Position numbers and translations under genes: made by a program. A DNA stretch of 64,000 nucleotides from Rahnella sp. AA. Lineage in GTDB: Bacteria; Pseudomonadota; Gammaproteobacteria; Enterobacterales; Enterobacteriaceae. How positions within the stretch are numbered: the first letter of the stretch is position 1; each line of letters begins with the position of its first letter. The notes beneath the pieces are model-generated. The model had not been told where the DNA came from, searched no databases, and saw only the letters and a program-made list of their open reading frames with translations. The stretch is taken from NCBI RefSeq assembly GCF_002834385.1, contig NZ_PITQ01000005.1, positions 372,001 to 436,000 on the forward strand. Reading direction: 5' to 3'. Positions 54,504 to 64,000 of this stretch are shown in pieces.

Positions 54504-54523
54504 GGTTTTCTTTCTCTTTAAAC

Positions 54524-55993
54524 TTAATTTCTCTGCCAGCGTCGCTGAACGCGGCTTTTAACGCCGGTATCAAAGCGCCAGATATGATCGAATATGCGCA
54601 GAATTCCGGGCTTTCCGTAGTGTGACATTGCCAGCGCATGGAAACGGTGCTGCTTTTCCCGTTGCAGCAATTTTACTTTTCTCTGCACCTCATCGGGTAA
54701 GCGCTGGGCAATAAAATCTGAGATGACGACCGCATCTGCGTCGTGCCATTGCGGAGAGGCCAGTTTATCCAGCGTGGCATTGAGGCAGGCGGCCAGATCG
54801 GTACCGCCGCGGAAATGCTGCCCAAGAAAGCGTAACGCCTGATCCAGGCCGCCGGCAGAAGTCAGCTCGTAATGGATCACTTCGCTGGCAAACAGCATGA
54901 TGTAACACTTACGGTTATCGGCGAGCGCGATTTTCAGCAGTGCCAGGCAGAACGCTTTCGCACATTGCTCATTGAAACCGCCCATCGAACCTGAGGTATC
55001 CACGCAGACCACAAAGGGGCCACGCGGCTGCGGTTCCTGCTGCTGGTGCACCACCGGGCGCTTAACCACTTTCTCACGCCAGACATCGCCTTGCAGGCGG
55101 TACGTCATCAGACGTTTTTCCAGCAGACGCCGGTAAAATTCATATTCCAGTTCAGGCATTCCCAGCGTGACAAGCTCTGTTGGCATCAGGCGCAAGATAT
55201 CATCACTCTGATGAATACCATTCACTTCTTCCGGCACTGTTGCCGGCTCGCGCACCATCAGCCTTCGGGTTTCCATTTTTGCATCTTCATGCGGGCTGGT
55301 TTTCACCGTCTGGCTGCGCCCGAGCTGTTCTGCCAGTTTCATCAGCTCCGGCTGCTGCTGGAGGAAAGCGCCAAAACGCGCCAGCGACTGGATATCGCCA
55401 CGCAGACGCTTTCCTTTACTCATATCCCACAGGCGCCCGGCTGCTGTGTCATTTTCTGCTAATAAAGGAGAGAGCTCGCTGCTCAGCTCGAGACGTTGTA
55501 GCAATTCTTCCTGAAGCTGTTCCTGCTCCTGTTCCAGCAACTGATGATGAACGTTCACCGTCTGGAATGTCAGGTTCAGGCGCCAGCGCTGGAGGAATAA
55601 GGTCTGAAAGCTGTTACCGGTCTGCGCTGTGCGGGAGGTTTCATTATTGTCCCGTAAGGTACGGGCTTCGGTCGCAAACGGGGAATTCAGCCGCGCCAGC
55701 TCATCAAGCAGGGAGCCCAACTCTGACTGAAACGCCACGGCATCAGTTTGCTGACAATGCTGATAGAGATAAAACTCTTTTGCCAGATCCGGGGGCACGG
55801 GGGTTTCGTGGATCCTCTGGCGCAGGCGTAATTTCCACTCAGGAAGATCCCGGGTCAGTGCGCGTTTGAGCCGCGGAAACTTCTCGAAGAAAACCGCCAG
55901 GGCTGGCGCGGCCAGTAACCCGACGATCAGTTCCTCGATCAGTTCCCCTTCGCTGATGGCCAGCAGAAGATCCAGTGATTCCAGGGTAAACAC
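54524..55993 (-). CDS. viaA: VWA-domain protein ViaA, partner of RavA
   Basis: ViaA (489 residues) stimulates the RavA ATPase and is linked with it to aminoglycoside sensitisation and maturation of respiratory complexes such as fumarate reductase. The N-terminal two-thirds is helical. The C-terminal von Willebrand A domain has the metal-ion site DTSGSMGGF near residue 325, Thr in [11 protein letters not shown] and Asp in VVISDFIAQ. It follows ravA by two bp and precedes asnC by 20 bp. Confidence 0.95.
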   Translation of the reverse strand: MFTLESLDLLLAISEGELIEELIVGLLAAPALAVFFEKFPRLKRALTRDLPEWKLRLRQRIHETPVPPDLAKEFYLYQHCQQTDAVAFQSELGSLLDELARLNSPFATEARTLRDNNETSRTAQTGNSFQTLFLQRWRLNLTFQTVNVHHQLLEQEQEQLQEELLQRLELSSELSPLLAENDTAAGRLWDMSKGKRLRGDIQSLARFGAFLQQQPELMKLAEQLGRSQTVKTSPHEDAKMETRRLMVREPATVPEEVNGIHQSDDILRLMPTELVTLGMPELEYEFYRRLLEKRLMTYRLQGDVWREKVVKRPVVHQQQEPQPRGPFVVCVDTSGSMGGFNEQCAKAFCLALLKIALADNRKCYIMLFASEVIHYELTSAGGLDQALRFLGQHFRGGTDLAACLNATLDKLASPQWHDADAVVISDFIAQRLPDEVQRKVKLLQREKQHRFHALAMSHYGKPGILRIFDHIWRFDTGVKSRVQRRWQRN

Positions 55994-55995
55994 GA

Positions 55996-57504
55996 TCAGT
56001 GGCCGCTGAAGGTTTGTTGCTGGAGGCGCAGCTGTTCAGAAACCTGCAACAGGCTGGCTTCAATCTTTGCCATCCACGCCGCGGGAACAAACAGGCAGTT
56101 TTGCTGCTGGCTGAATTCATGTCTTTGCTGAGTCAGTTTTGCCGTGAGTTCACTCAGCGTATTTTTCATTTCGTCCGGTACCGCAATGTGCTCGTTACCC
56201 GGCAGCGTCAGCGGCGTACTTTGGCGGCTGACATCCAGCACTAGCAATTGCTGCTTATCATCAATTTCGGCATCAACCGTTTGAACAAAACCAATCCCGT
56301 TAAGTTTGGCCTTCAGAACGCCACCTTTATTTATCCACTCTTCCAGAACGCTGCGTTCAAAAAGCAGATGCGTGACTTTAATCTCGTGCAGATGCAAAGG
56401 CGTTTGCAGTAACAGCGTCACTCCGCTGGCAACGAGCGTATCCGGCAGGCTGTATTGTGGCTTACGGCTGAAAATACCGGCTTTTTTGCTCAGCTTAATC
56501 GACTGGCGTGAGCTTTGTTGCTGCTGGTATTGCATCCATTGCTGGTTGAGCTGCTGGATTTTCATCAGCAAGGTTTGCTGCTGATAAGCCTGTTCGGTGA
56601 TCAGTTGCTCTATTTGGGTTTGCAGCAGCTGATAGGTATTCAGGTCATGCCACAGACAATCTTTCAGCAAAATCAGATCGATCGGAGTGATAGTATTCCG
56701 GCCGCTGAAAAAGGCGCAGGCCTGCAACAGGCGGAGTGCTTTTTTCCAGCGACGGTCAGAGACATAGGGCGCCGTATCCAGGGCATCAAGACGCTGGCGA
56801 AGCTGAAAAATCAGTTCAAAGCCACTGTCTGAAAGATTGACTTTGTCGATCTCCGGCTGCCATTGTTGGTATTCTTCATCGCTGATACTCAGGGATTCCG
56901 CCACCGGATTGGTGCTTTCATTGTTACGGCTGGTTAGCAGTAAGCGGAAATTCTGCTTATCCTGCACTTTATCCAGCCACAGGCGGATCAGCATGCGGTC
57001 ATACAGTGCTTCCAGGCCGCCGTCGGCTTCGGGCAATTCGTTGGAAGCGCTGACCAGCAAACGCAGCGGGATCGGTTCTTCGCGCTCGCCATTACGGAAA
57101 CGGCGTTCGTTGATGGCCGTCAGCAAGGTGTTAAGGATAGCGGGACCCGCTTTCCAGATTTCATCAAGGAAGACAATTTCCGCTTCCGGCAGATAACCTT
57201 CGGTCAGACGCAGATAGCGGCCTTCATCTTTCAGGGCCTGAATCGACAGCGGACCAAAGACTTCTTCCGGGGTGGAAAAGCGCGTCATCAGATATTCAAA
57301 AGCACGCGCATGGCGGAAGGCAAATTTCAGGCGACGGGCGATCAGGCTTTTCGCGATGCCTGGCGGGCCGAGCAGAAAAACGCTCTCGCCGCACAGGGCC
57401 GCCAGCAGGCACAGGCGTATGGCATCTTGCCTCTCGTACAGACCATGTTCTAATGCGTTAGCAAGACGGGCTATCCGTTCTGCCAGAAGGGGGGATTGCG
57501 CCAT
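55996..57504 (-). CDS. ravA: MoxR-type AAA+ ATPase RavA
   Basis: RavA (502 residues) is a hexameric MoxR AAA+ ATPase that binds the inducible lysine decarboxylase LdcI in E. coli. Walker A is GPPGIAKS near residues 42-49, Walker B is VFLDEIWK near 107, and sensor 1 is VSASNELP. The C-terminal LARA region is the LdcI-binding part. I chose ATG 57504 ([10 protein letters not shown]) with GAAGAG upstream rather than ATG 57525. It starts a unit ravA-viaA-asnC and diverges from kup. Confidence 0.95.
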   Translation of the reverse strand: MAQSPLLAERIARLANALEHGLYERQDAIRLCLLAALCGESVFLLGPPGIAKSLIARRLKFAFRHARAFEYLMTRFSTPEEVFGPLSIQALKDEGRYLRLTEGYLPEAEIVFLDEIWKAGPAILNTLLTAINERRFRNGEREEPIPLRLLVSASNELPEADGGLEALYDRMLIRLWLDKVQDKQNFRLLLTSRNNESTNPVAESLSISDEEYQQWQPEIDKVNLSDSGFELIFQLRQRLDALDTAPYVSDRRWKKALRLLQACAFFSGRNTITPIDLILLKDCLWHDLNTYQLLQTQIEQLITEQAYQQQTLLMKIQQLNQQWMQYQQQQSSRQSIKLSKKAGIFSRKPQYSLPDTLVASGVTLLLQTPLHLHEIKVTHLLFERSVLEEWINKGGVLKAKLNGIGFVQTVDAEIDDKQQLLVLDVSRQSTPLTLPGNEHIAVPDEMKNTLSELTAKLTQQRHEFSQQQNCLFVPAAWMAKIEASLLQVSEQLRLQQQTFSGH

Positions 57505-57772
57505 ACTGTCTCTTCCGGTTTCCATTTAGTTGTTGAATAGTGTACTGGCTTATAACGATATGCCACGTTTATTTTTATCGCTATAGCTTGTTGATTACTA
57601 AAAATTTTCTATTATCAGAAATGTGACCTCGTTCATCTGAACGCCGGTTTAGCTGCACATTTAAGGGTAGGCAATCTTATTTATTCGTGCATACTGTGCG
57701 CCTTTTAGTGGGCATCATTAGACTGAGCGCACGCATCGCTTACGGATGTTCGAGCAAAAAAAGAATCGAAAT

Positions 57773-59641
57773 ATGAGCACTGAACATAAACGGTCACTCC
57801 CAGCAGTAACCCTGGCCGCCATTGGTGTGGTCTATGGCGACATTGGTACCAGCCCTCTCTATACCTTAAGAGAGTGCTTTTCTGGTCACTATGGTTTCAA
57901 CGTTGAGCCCAGCGTCGTTTTTGGTTTTCTCTCTCTGATTTTCTGGATGCTAATCCTCATTGTTTCGCTCAAATATCTCACTTATGTGATGCGCGCGGAC
58001 AACGCAGGTGAAGGCGGTATTCTGACACTGATGTCTTTGGCGGGCAGAAATACATCAGCGCGCACCACGGCGGTTCTGGTTATTCTCGGCCTGATCGGCG
58101 GGAGTTTCTTCTATGGTGAAGTGGTCATCACGCCGGCTATCTCAGTGCTTTCCGCTATGGAAGGTCTGGAAATCGCCGCGCCTGCCCTTGATCCTTATAT
58201 CGTCCCTCTTTCTATTACTGTCCTGACGTTGCTCTTCATTATTCAAAAGCACGGCACCGGCATTGTGGGCAAACTCTTTGCACCCGTAATGTTGCTGTGG
58301 TTCCTGTCGCTGGCGGTTCTTGGTGTAAACAGCATCATGCAAAACCCGGAAGTATTGCGCGCCATGAACCCTATGTGGGCGGTTAACTTCTTTATTGAAC
58401 ATAAGTCTTTCTCCTTCCTGGCGCTCGGCGCGGTCGTGCTGTCGATTACGGGTGTGGAAGCGTTGTATGCCGATATGGGACATTTTGGAAAATTCCCGAT
58501 CAGGCTGGCCTGGTTCACCGTGGTGCTACCTTCTCTGGTGCTGAACTATTTTGGTCAGGGCGCATTGCTGCTGAAAAACCCGGAGTCGATCAAAAACCCG
58601 TTCTTCCTGCTGGCACCTGACTGGGCGCTGATTCCGTTACTTATTCTGGCGACGTTGGCAACCATCATCGCGTCTCAGGCCGTCATCTCCGGTGTGTTCT
58701 CCCTGACCCGTCAGGCTGTGCGTTTGGGCTATTTACCGCCGATGCGCATTATCCACACCTCAGAAATGGAAGCGGGTCAGATCTACATCCCTGCGATTAA
58801 CTGGCTGCTTTATTTCGCGGTGGTTATCGTGATTGCCAGCTTCGAGCATTCGAGTAATCTGGCGGCGGCTTATGGTATTGCCGTCACCGGCACCATGGTG
58901 CTGACCAGCATTCTTTCCTGCACGGTGGCGCTTAAAAACTGGCACTGGAAACCGTTCCTGGTGGGTATTTTGCTGGTTGCCCTGCTGTTTATGGATATTC
59001 CGCTGTTCGCTGCGAATGCCACGAAACTGTTCTCCGGTGGCTGGCTGCCGCTGACGCTGGGTCTGTGCATGTTCATCGTCATGACCACCTGGAAAAGCGA
59101 GCGTTTCCGTCTTATGCGTCGCATGAACGAGCACGGTAACTCGCTGGAAGCGATGATTGCTTCCCTTGAGAAGTCACCGCCGGTTCGTGTTCCGGGGACG
59201 GCGGTTTATATGTCGCGCGCCATCAATGTTATTCCGTTTGCGTTGCTGCACAACCTCAAACACAACAAAGTGTTGCATGAACGAGTTGTCCTGCTGACGC
59301 TGCGAACGGAAGATGCGCCTTATGTGCATAACGTCCGGCGCGTCACCATTGAGCAGCTTTCGCCAACGTTCTGGCGCGTGGTCGCGAGCTACGGGTTTAA
59401 AGAAACGCCGAATGTGGAAGAAGTCTTCCACCGCTGCGGCCTGGAAGGTTTACCGTGCCGGATGATGGAAACGTCGTTCTTTATGTCGCACGAATCGCTG
59501 ATCCTTACCAAGCGTCCGTGGTATCTGTATTTTCGCGGCAAACTGTTTATGGCGCTCAGCCGCAACGCCTTACGGGCTCCAGACCAGTTTGAGATTCCGC
59601 CGAACCGCGTTATCGAACTTGGCACGCAGGTAGAAATCTAA
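57773..59641 (+). CDS. kup: Low-affinity potassium transporter Kup
   Basis: Kup (622 residues, exactly the E. coli length) is a proton-coupled K+ importer of the KUP/HAK/KT family that is important at low pH. Twelve transmembrane helices fill residues 10-440. The family signature [19 protein letters not shown] is at residues 17-36. A cytoplasmic C-terminal domain of about 180 residues follows. I chose ATG 57773 because the family starts MS-T; the in-frame ATG 57746 adds nine residues. The ribosome binding site is weak in either case. Confidence 0.97.
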   Translation: MSTEHKRSLPAVTLAAIGVVYGDIGTSPLYTLRECFSGHYGFNVEPSVVFGFLSLIFWMLILIVSLKYLTYVMRADNAGEGGILTLMSLAGRNTSARTTAVLVILGLIGGSFFYGEVVITPAISVLSAMEGLEIAAPALDPYIVPLSITVLTLLFIIQKHGTGIVGKLFAPVMLLWFLSLAVLGVNSIMQNPEVLRAMNPMWAVNFFIEHKSFSFLALGAVVLSITGVEALYADMGHFGKFPIRLAWFTVVLPSLVLNYFGQGALLLKNPESIKNPFFLLAPDWALIPLLILATLATIIASQAVISGVFSLTRQAVRLGYLPPMRIIHTSEMEAGQIYIPAINWLLYFAVVIVIASFEHSSNLAAAYGIAVTGTMVLTSILSCTVALKNWHWKPFLVGILLVALLFMDIPLFAANATKLFSGGWLPLTLGLCMFIVMTTWKSERFRLMRRMNEHGNSLEAMIASLEKSPPVRVPGTAVYMSRAINVIPFALLHNLKHNKVLHERVVLLTLRTEDAPYVHNVRRVTIEQLSPTFWRVVASYGFKETPNVEEVFHRCGLEGLPCRMMETSFFMSHESLILTKRPWYLYFRGKLFMALSRNALRAPDQFEIPPNRVIELGTQVEI

Positions 59642-59658
59642 ATCCTATTTCTGCTTCA

Positions 59659-59686
59659 TACAGGGCACCTTCGGGTGCCCTGTTTT
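59659..59686 (+). terminator. Terminator after kup
   Basis: CAGGGCACC and GGTGCCCTG form a nine-bp stem with a UUCG loop and are followed by TTTT. Confidence 0.93.
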
Positions 59687-59747
59687 ATATCTGTTTCTCC
59701 CTTTCTGAATGACTAACTCAAATTGCTGATCGTTTTCTGAATCATGC

Positions 59748-59762
59748 AGCGAAACGTTTCGA
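59748..59762. promoter_or_regulatory. Upstream RbsR-type operator
   Basis: AGCGAAACGTTTCGA is a LacI-family palindrome centred 79 bp upstream of the second operator. Both sites share the core GCGAAACGTTTCG. Confidence 0.7.
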
Positions 59763-59790
59763 CGGCGATCACAATTTCATCAAATCATCG

Positions 59791-59818
59791 TTGCCTTGTG
59801 CGGTAAGTTTCATACACT
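59791..59818 (+). promoter_or_regulatory. rbs promoter
   Basis: TTGCCT (-35) and TACACT (-10) are 16 bp apart. The predicted start is near 59825, immediately before the downstream operator. GATCACAATTTCATC at 59767 could be part of a CRP site but is weak. Confidence 0.55.
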
Positions 59819-59826
59819 CCTTCGTG

Positions 59827-59842
59827 AGCGAAACGTTTCGCT
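59827..59842. promoter_or_regulatory. Downstream RbsR-type operator
   Basis: AGCGAAACGTTTCGCT is a perfect 16-bp palindrome that matches the E. coli RbsR operator. It overlaps the predicted transcription start of rbsD, so RbsR binding would block initiation until ribose is present. Confidence 0.88.
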
Positions 59843-59855
59843 GTAGGAGTTTACA

Positions 59856-60275
59856 ATGAAGAAGTCACCGCTGTTAAATGCCGAAATCTCAAATGTTATT
59901 GCCCGCTTAGGTCATACCGATCAGCTGGTTATTGGCGATGCCGGTCTTCCGGTGCCAGCAGCTTGCCAACGCATCGATCTGGCGCTAACCCAGGGCGTCC
60001 CCACCTTTCTCCAGGTTTTAGAGGTAGTGACACATGAGATGCAAGTTGAGCGGGCTATCCTCGCAGAGGAAATCCTCACCAAAAATCCTCAACTCCATGA
60101 AGCGTTACTCGCCCAATTGACACAACTCGAGCAACACCAGGGAAACACCATTGCTTTGGATTACGTCAGTCATGAGGCATTCAAAGCGCAAAGCGAAAAA
60201 AGTCGGGCTGTCATCCGCAGCGGGGAATGTTCGCCTTACGCGAACGTTATTCTGTGTGCCGGCGTAACCTTCTGA
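59856..60275 (+). CDS. rbsD: D-ribose pyranase RbsD
   Basis: RbsD (139 residues, as in E. coli) interconverts the beta-pyranose and beta-furanose forms of ribose so that RbsK can use it. The start [34 protein letters not shown] (in part) includes the conserved His20 region that forms the active site. AGGAG precedes ATG 59856. It is the first gene of rbsDACBK and lies just after the operator. Confidence 0.97.
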   Translation: MKKSPLLNAEISNVIARLGHTDQLVIGDAGLPVPAACQRIDLALTQGVPTFLQVLEVVTHEMQVERAILAEEILTKNPQLHEALLAQLTQLEQHQGNTIALDYVSHEAFKAQSEKSRAVIRSGECSPYANVILCAGVTF

Positions 60276-60282
60276 GGCCTTT

Positions 60283-61788
60283 ATGCAACCTTTGCTGAAA
60301 CTGACAGGGATTGATAAAGCCTTTCCCGGCGTAAAAGCACTTTCCGGCGCGGCGCTCAGCGTCTATCCGGGGCGTGTCATGGCGCTGGTAGGTGAAAATG
60401 GCGCGGGCAAGTCCACCATGATGAAAGTGCTGACCGGCATCTATCAAAAAGATGCCGGCTCAGTACAGTTTCTTGGAAAGGAAACCCTCTTCAACGGCCC
60501 GAAAGCTTCTCAGGAAGCGGGGATTGGCATCATCCATCAGGAATTAAACCTGATCCCACAGCTGACCATCGCTGAAAACATTTTTCTTGGCCGTGAGTTC
60601 GTCAACGGTTTTGGCCGCATCAGTTGGAAGAAGATGTACGCCGAAGCCGATAAACTGCTGGCGCGTCTGAATCTGCGTTATAAAAGCGACCGGCTAGTCG
60701 GTGAATTATCGATTGGCGACCAGCAGATGGTTGAGATCGCCAAAGTGCTGAGCTTTGAATCCAAAGTAATCATTATGGATGAGCCGACGGATGCGCTCAC
60801 CGATACCGAAACGGCCTCTTTATTTAACGTCATTCGCGAACTGAAAGCTGCCGGATGCGGCGTGGTGTATATCTCCCATCGCCTGAAAGAGATTTTTGAG
60901 ATTTGCGATGACGTCACCGTATTCCGTGACGGTCAGTTTATTGCCGAACGTCCGGTCAGCGAGCTGCAAGAAGATACGCTGATCGAAATGATGGTTGGCC
61001 GTCGCCTGGAAGAACAGTATCCGCGTATTAACCATGAACGCGGCGCATTGCGTTTGCAGGTTCGTGATGTTTGCGGGCCGGGCGTCAATAATGTCAGCTT
61101 CGATTTGTACAGCGGCGAAATCCTGGGTATTTCAGGGCTGATGGGCGCAGGCCGTACTGAGCTGATGAAAATTCTCTACGGCGCGTTGCCGCGTAAAAGT
61201 GGTTACGTTTCGCTGGATGGTCGTGAAGTCATCACACATTCTCCGCAGGACGGGTTGGCGAACGGCATCGTTTACATTTCCGAAGACCGTAAGCGCGATG
61301 GTTTGGTGCTCGGGATGTCAGTGAAAGAAAACATGTCACTGACCGCGTTGCGCTATTTCAGCCACGGCGGTGGGCGTTTGAAACATGCCGATGAGCAACA
61401 GGCTGTGGGCGATTTCATCCGTCTCTTCAATATCAAAACGCCATCAATGATGCAGACTATCGGCCTGCTTTCCGGCGGGAATCAGCAAAAAGTGGCGATT
61501 GCGCGCGGATTAATGACGCGGCCAAAAGTTCTGATCCTCGACGAACCGACACGCGGCGTTGATGTTGGCGCGAAAAAAGAGATTTACCAGCTTATTAACC
61601 AGTTCAAGCGCGAAGGGCTGAGCATCATTTTGGTCTCCTCAGAAATGCCGGAAGTCATCGGTATGAGCGACCGGATTCTGGTGATGCATGAAGGTCATTT
61701 AAGCGGTGAATTCCCGATAGAACAGGCTACGCAAGAAGTGTTGATGGCAGCCGCTGTCGGCAAGCAATACGGCGTGACGCAGGAGTAA
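60283..61788 (+). CDS. rbsA: Ribose ABC transporter ATP-binding protein RbsA
   Basis: RbsA (501 residues) has two fused ABC ATPase domains that drive ribose import. The first Walker A is GENGAGKST near residues 37-45, and the first signature is [12 protein letters not shown]. The second half has a degenerate P-loop GLMGAGRTE and signature LSGGNQQKV with Walker [14 protein letters not shown]. This asymmetry is normal for the sugar ABC family. It lies seven bp after rbsD. Confidence 0.97.
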   Translation: MQPLLKLTGIDKAFPGVKALSGAALSVYPGRVMALVGENGAGKSTMMKVLTGIYQKDAGSVQFLGKETLFNGPKASQEAGIGIIHQELNLIPQLTIAENIFLGREFVNGFGRISWKKMYAEADKLLARLNLRYKSDRLVGELSIGDQQMVEIAKVLSFESKVIIMDEPTDALTDTETASLFNVIRELKAAGCGVVYISHRLKEIFEICDDVTVFRDGQFIAERPVSELQEDTLIEMMVGRRLEEQYPRINHERGALRLQVRDVCGPGVNNVSFDLYSGEILGISGLMGAGRTELMKILYGALPRKSGYVSLDGREVITHSPQDGLANGIVYISEDRKRDGLVLGMSVKENMSLTALRYFSHGGGRLKHADEQQAVGDFIRLFNIKTPSMMQTIGLLSGGNQQKVAIARGLMTRPKVLILDEPTRGVDVGAKKEIYQLINQFKREGLSIILVSSEMPEVIGMSDRILVMHEGHLSGEFPIEQATQEVLMAAAVGKQYGVTQE

Positions 61789-61794
61789 TCAGAT

Positions 61795-62766
61795 ATGAGT
61801 TCTCAGACATTGCCAGCCAAAAAGCGCTGGATTAGTAAAGAGTGGTTGTTAGAGCAAAAGTCTCTGATTGCGCTGCTGGTGTTGATTGCCGTGGTTTCTT
61901 CCATGAGCCCGAATTTCTTCACGGTCAATAACCTGTTCAATATTCTTCAGCAGACGTCGGTCAACGCCATTATGGCCGTGGGCATGACGCTGGTTATTCT
62001 GACTTCCGGCATCGATTTGTCTGTCGGCTCTTTGCTGGCGCTGACCGGTGCGGTTGCCGCTTCAATTGTCGGGCTGGAAGTTAATGCGCTGGTTGCCGTG
62101 GCGGGTGCGTTGGCGCTGGGTGCCGCCGTCGGTGCCGTGACCGGGATGATTGTCGCAAAAGGTAAAGTACAGGCCTTTATCGCTACCCTGGTCATGATGT
62201 TACTGCTGCGCGGTATCACCATGGTGTATACCAATGGCAGCCCGATCAGCACTGGCTTTAATGATGTGGCCGATGTATTTGGCTGGTTTGGTATCGGCCG
62301 CCCGCTGGGCATCCCGACACCGGTCTGGCTGATGGCAGTGGTGTTTATTGCGGCCTGGTACATGCTGCATCACACCCGATTAGGACGTTATATCTATGCG
62401 TTAGGGGGTAACGAATCCGCAACGCGTTTATCAGGTATCAGCGTCGATAAAGTCAAAATTATCGTCTACTCCCTGTGTGGTTTGTTAGCCGCTCTGGCCA
62501 GTATCATCGAGGTAGCGCGTTTATCTTCTGCGCAGCCAAATGCGGGTACAGGCTATGAGCTGGATGCGATTGCCGCTGTGGTATTAGGGGGAACCAGCCT
62601 GTCCGGGGGTAAAGGGCGCATTGTTGGAACGCTGATCGGTGCATTGATCCTTGGCTTCCTGAATAACGGTTTGAACTTATTAGGTGTTTCTTCCTACTAC
62701 CAGATGATCGTAAAAGCAGTTGTCATTCTGCTGGCGGTTCTGGTGGATAACAAAAGCAACAAATAA
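61795..62766 (+). CDS. rbsC: Ribose ABC transporter permease RbsC
   Basis: RbsC (323 residues) is the membrane permease of the ribose importer and forms a homodimer. About ten hydrophobic helices are visible. Family segments include [30 protein letters not shown] and [13 protein letters not shown]. It starts six bp after rbsA and is followed by rbsB. Confidence 0.97.
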   Translation: MSSQTLPAKKRWISKEWLLEQKSLIALLVLIAVVSSMSPNFFTVNNLFNILQQTSVNAIMAVGMTLVILTSGIDLSVGSLLALTGAVAASIVGLEVNALVAVAGALALGAAVGAVTGMIVAKGKVQAFIATLVMMLLLRGITMVYTNGSPISTGFNDVADVFGWFGIGRPLGIPTPVWLMAVVFIAAWYMLHHTRLGRYIYALGGNESATRLSGISVDKVKIIVYSLCGLLAALASIIEVARLSSAQPNAGTGYELDAIAAVVLGGTSLSGGKGRIVGTLIGALILGFLNNGLNLLGVSSYYQMIVKAVVILLAVLVDNKSNK

Positions 62767-62789
62767 ACTCTCCTACAGGACTTATGACC

Positions 62790-63680
62790 ATGAATATGAA
62801 AAAACTGGCTGTCTGGGTTTCCGCCGCAGCGATCACCGCTTCCTTCAGTGCAAACGTTCTGGCGAAAGATACCATTGCGCTGGTCGTTTCAACTTTGAAT
62901 AACCCGTTCTTCGTTTCCATGAAAGACGGCGCGCAAAAAGAAGCCGATAAACTGGGCTACAACCTGGTGGTTCTTGATTCTCAGAACAACCCGGCGAAAG
63001 AACTGGCCAACGTGCAGGACCTGACCGTTCGTGGCACCAAGCTGATGCTCATCAACCCGACCGATTCTGACGCGGTAGGTAATGCCGTTGCGATGGCAAA
63101 TCAGGCGAAAATCCCGGTGATCACTCTTGACCGCCAGGCAACGAAAGGGGTTGTTGCCAGTCATGTTGCTTCTGACAACGCCTTCGGCGGAAAAATGGCC
63201 GGTGATTACATCGCCAAGAAATTGGGCGAAAACGCTAAAGTTATTGAACTGGAAGGTATCGCCGGGACGTCAGTTGCCCGTGAGCGTGGTAAAGGTTTCG
63301 CTCAGGCTGCCGAAAAACACCACTTCCAGATCCTCGCCAGCCAGCCTGCTGACTTCGACCGCACCAAAGGTCTGAACGTTATGCAAAACCTGCTGACCGC
63401 ACATCAGGACGTGCAGGCGGTCTTTGCTCAGAATGATGAAATGGCACTCGGCGCATTGCGTGCCTTGCAGACTGCCGGTAAAACTGACGTGCTGGTTGTC
63501 GGTTTCGACGGCACAGAAGACGGCATCAAAGCGGTCAATGGCGGCAAAATGGGCGCTACCGTGGCACAACGCCCTGAACAAATCGGCGTAATCGGCGTCC
63601 AAACCGCAGATAAAGTGCTGAAAGGCGAAAAAGTTCCGGCGGTTATCCCTGTAGATTTGAAACTGGTTGCTCAGCCGTAA
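62790..63680 (+). CDS. rbsB: Periplasmic ribose-binding protein RbsB
   Basis: RbsB (296 residues from the chosen start, as in E. coli) binds ribose in the periplasm for RbsAC and also serves the Trg chemoreceptor. The signal peptide [19 protein letters not shown]...VLA is cleaved before [16 protein letters not shown] (in part). DSQNNPAKE and [12 protein letters not shown] are sugar-binding segments. ATG 62790 is preferred because AGGA is ten bases upstream; ATG 62784 is too close to it. A hairpin follows at 63706. Confidence 0.96.
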   Translation: MNMKKLAVWVSAAAITASFSANVLAKDTIALVVSTLNNPFFVSMKDGAQKEADKLGYNLVVLDSQNNPAKELANVQDLTVRGTKLMLINPTDSDAVGNAVAMANQAKIPVITLDRQATKGVVASHVASDNAFGGKMAGDYIAKKLGENAKVIELEGIAGTSVARERGKGFAQAAEKHHFQILASQPADFDRTKGLNVMQNLLTAHQDVQAVFAQNDEMALGALRALQTAGKTDVLVVGFDGTEDGIKAVNGGKMGATVAQRPEQIGVIGVQTADKVLKGEKVPAVIPVDLKLVAQP

Positions 63681-63705
63681 TACCCTCTTTATCTAAGCTG
63701 TAACA

Positions 63706-63725
63706 GCGCCTCTACCCGGAGGCGC
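63706..63725 (+). terminator. Hairpin between rbsB and rbsK
   Basis: GCGCCTC and GAGGCGC pair around a six-base loop. There is no T-run, so it probably stabilises rbsB mRNA or lowers rbsK expression rather than ending transcription. Confidence 0.55.
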
Positions 63726-63747
63726 CATTTGACTCAGGGCTCCTCAC

Positions 63748-64000
63748 ATGAAGACAGGCAAACTGGTGGTACTCGGCAGTATCAATGCTGACCACATTTT
63801 GAATATCAACCATTTCCCGCAGCCGGGTGAAACCGTAATCGGTAAGCAATACACCGTGGCTTTCGGCGGTAAAGGTGCAAACCAGGCGGTCGCCGCCGGT
63901 CGCAGTGGCGCTGATATCGCCTTTATTGCCTGCGTTGGGGATGATGATATTGGCGAGCGCGTTCGCAAGCAGCTGGCAAGCGACCATATTGATACGCAAC
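63748..64000 (+). CDS. rbsK: Ribokinase RbsK (partial at window end)
   Basis: Only the first 84 codons are visible. Ribokinase phosphorylates ribose to ribose-5-phosphate. The PfkB-family N-terminus is clear: LVVLGSINADHILNINHFPQPGET, with the sugar-binding Asp in INADH (positions 14-16 region) and the GGKGANQA motif near residue 42. ATG 63748 has a weak ribosome binding site. It continues beyond the window and is probably followed by rbsR. Confidence 0.95.
   Translation, partial: MKTGKLVVLGSINADHILNINHFPQPGETVIGKQYTVAFGGKGANQAVAAGRSGADIAFIACVGDDDIGERVRKQLASDHIDTQ

Noticed and set aside
59323..59331. TGTGCATAA, a DnaA-box match inside kup
   Set aside because: It falls within conserved coding sequence (VHNVRR) and is isolated, so chance is the simpler explanation.

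Overview
The window is a chromosomal segment of an enterobacterium (Enterobacterales, Gammaproteobacteria) that spans the replication origin. This follows from the gene order rpmH-rnpA-yidD-yidC-mnmE, dnaA-dnaN-recF-gyrB, yieE-chrR-adeP-yieH, pstSCAB-phoU, glmUS, the nine-gene atp operon, rsmG-mnmG, oriC, mioC-asnC, viaA-ravA-kup and rbsDACBK, which closely parallels the E. coli oriC region. Several accessory insertions and the loss of asnA suggest a non-Escherichia lineage. Something near Rahnella, Serratia or Ewingella is my best guess, but that is an inference and not a measurement. I see no insertion sequence, prophage, tRNA, rRNA or CRISPR array.

Layout. 1-2.7 kb: end of a sugar-acid-type MFS transporter, the 2-ketoacid reductase ghrB and the transaminase avtA. 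2.8-6.6 kb: heat-shock genes ibpA-ibpB (sigma-32 promoter and two ROSE-type RNA thermometers), lipoprotein yidQ, yidR and phosphatase yidA. 6.8-12.8 kb: gyrB, recF, dnaN and dnaA on the minus strand. 12.8-17.3 kb: a dnaA/rpmH divergent control region with two DnaA boxes, then the plus-strand ribosome, RNase P and membrane-insertion operon, and mnmE. 17.4-26.5 kb: a more accessory stretch with an atypical SDR and its LysR regulator, a chemoreceptor, yieE, chrR, adeP, yieH, and a dehydroshikimate-dehydratase-like protein with a TetR regulator. 26.6-31.3 kb: the phosphate regulon operon with tandem Pho boxes. 31.4-38.1 kb: a MocR regulator divergent from an AepA-like amidohydrolase and two duplicated 14-TM exporters, the most distinctive accessory module here. 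Then rluF.

39.2-49.8 kb: glmS, glmU and the complete F1Fo ATP synthase operon, all on the minus strand and transcribed with leftward replication. 50.5-53.1 kb: rsmG and mnmG. oriC lies at about 53.22-53.49 kb, with three consensus DnaA boxes, eleven GATC sites and an AT-rich 13-mer region whose right repeat has diverged. 53.5-57.5 kb: mioC, asnC, viaA and ravA. asnC lies 20 bp from viaA, with no asnA between them. 57.8-64 kb: kup and the ribose operon, which carries two RbsR-type operators; rbsK runs off the window.

How the genes work together. The core supports replication initiation (DnaA, clamp, RecF, gyrase, oriC), tRNA wobble-uridine modification (MnmE with MnmG), energy conversion, cell-wall precursor synthesis (GlmS, GlmU) and phosphate uptake. 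The best candidates for new biology are the MocR/amidohydrolase/twin-exporter cluster, the two regulatory RNA hairpins and the DnaA box in the glmU-glmS spacer, and the noncanonical residues in YieE and the SDR.
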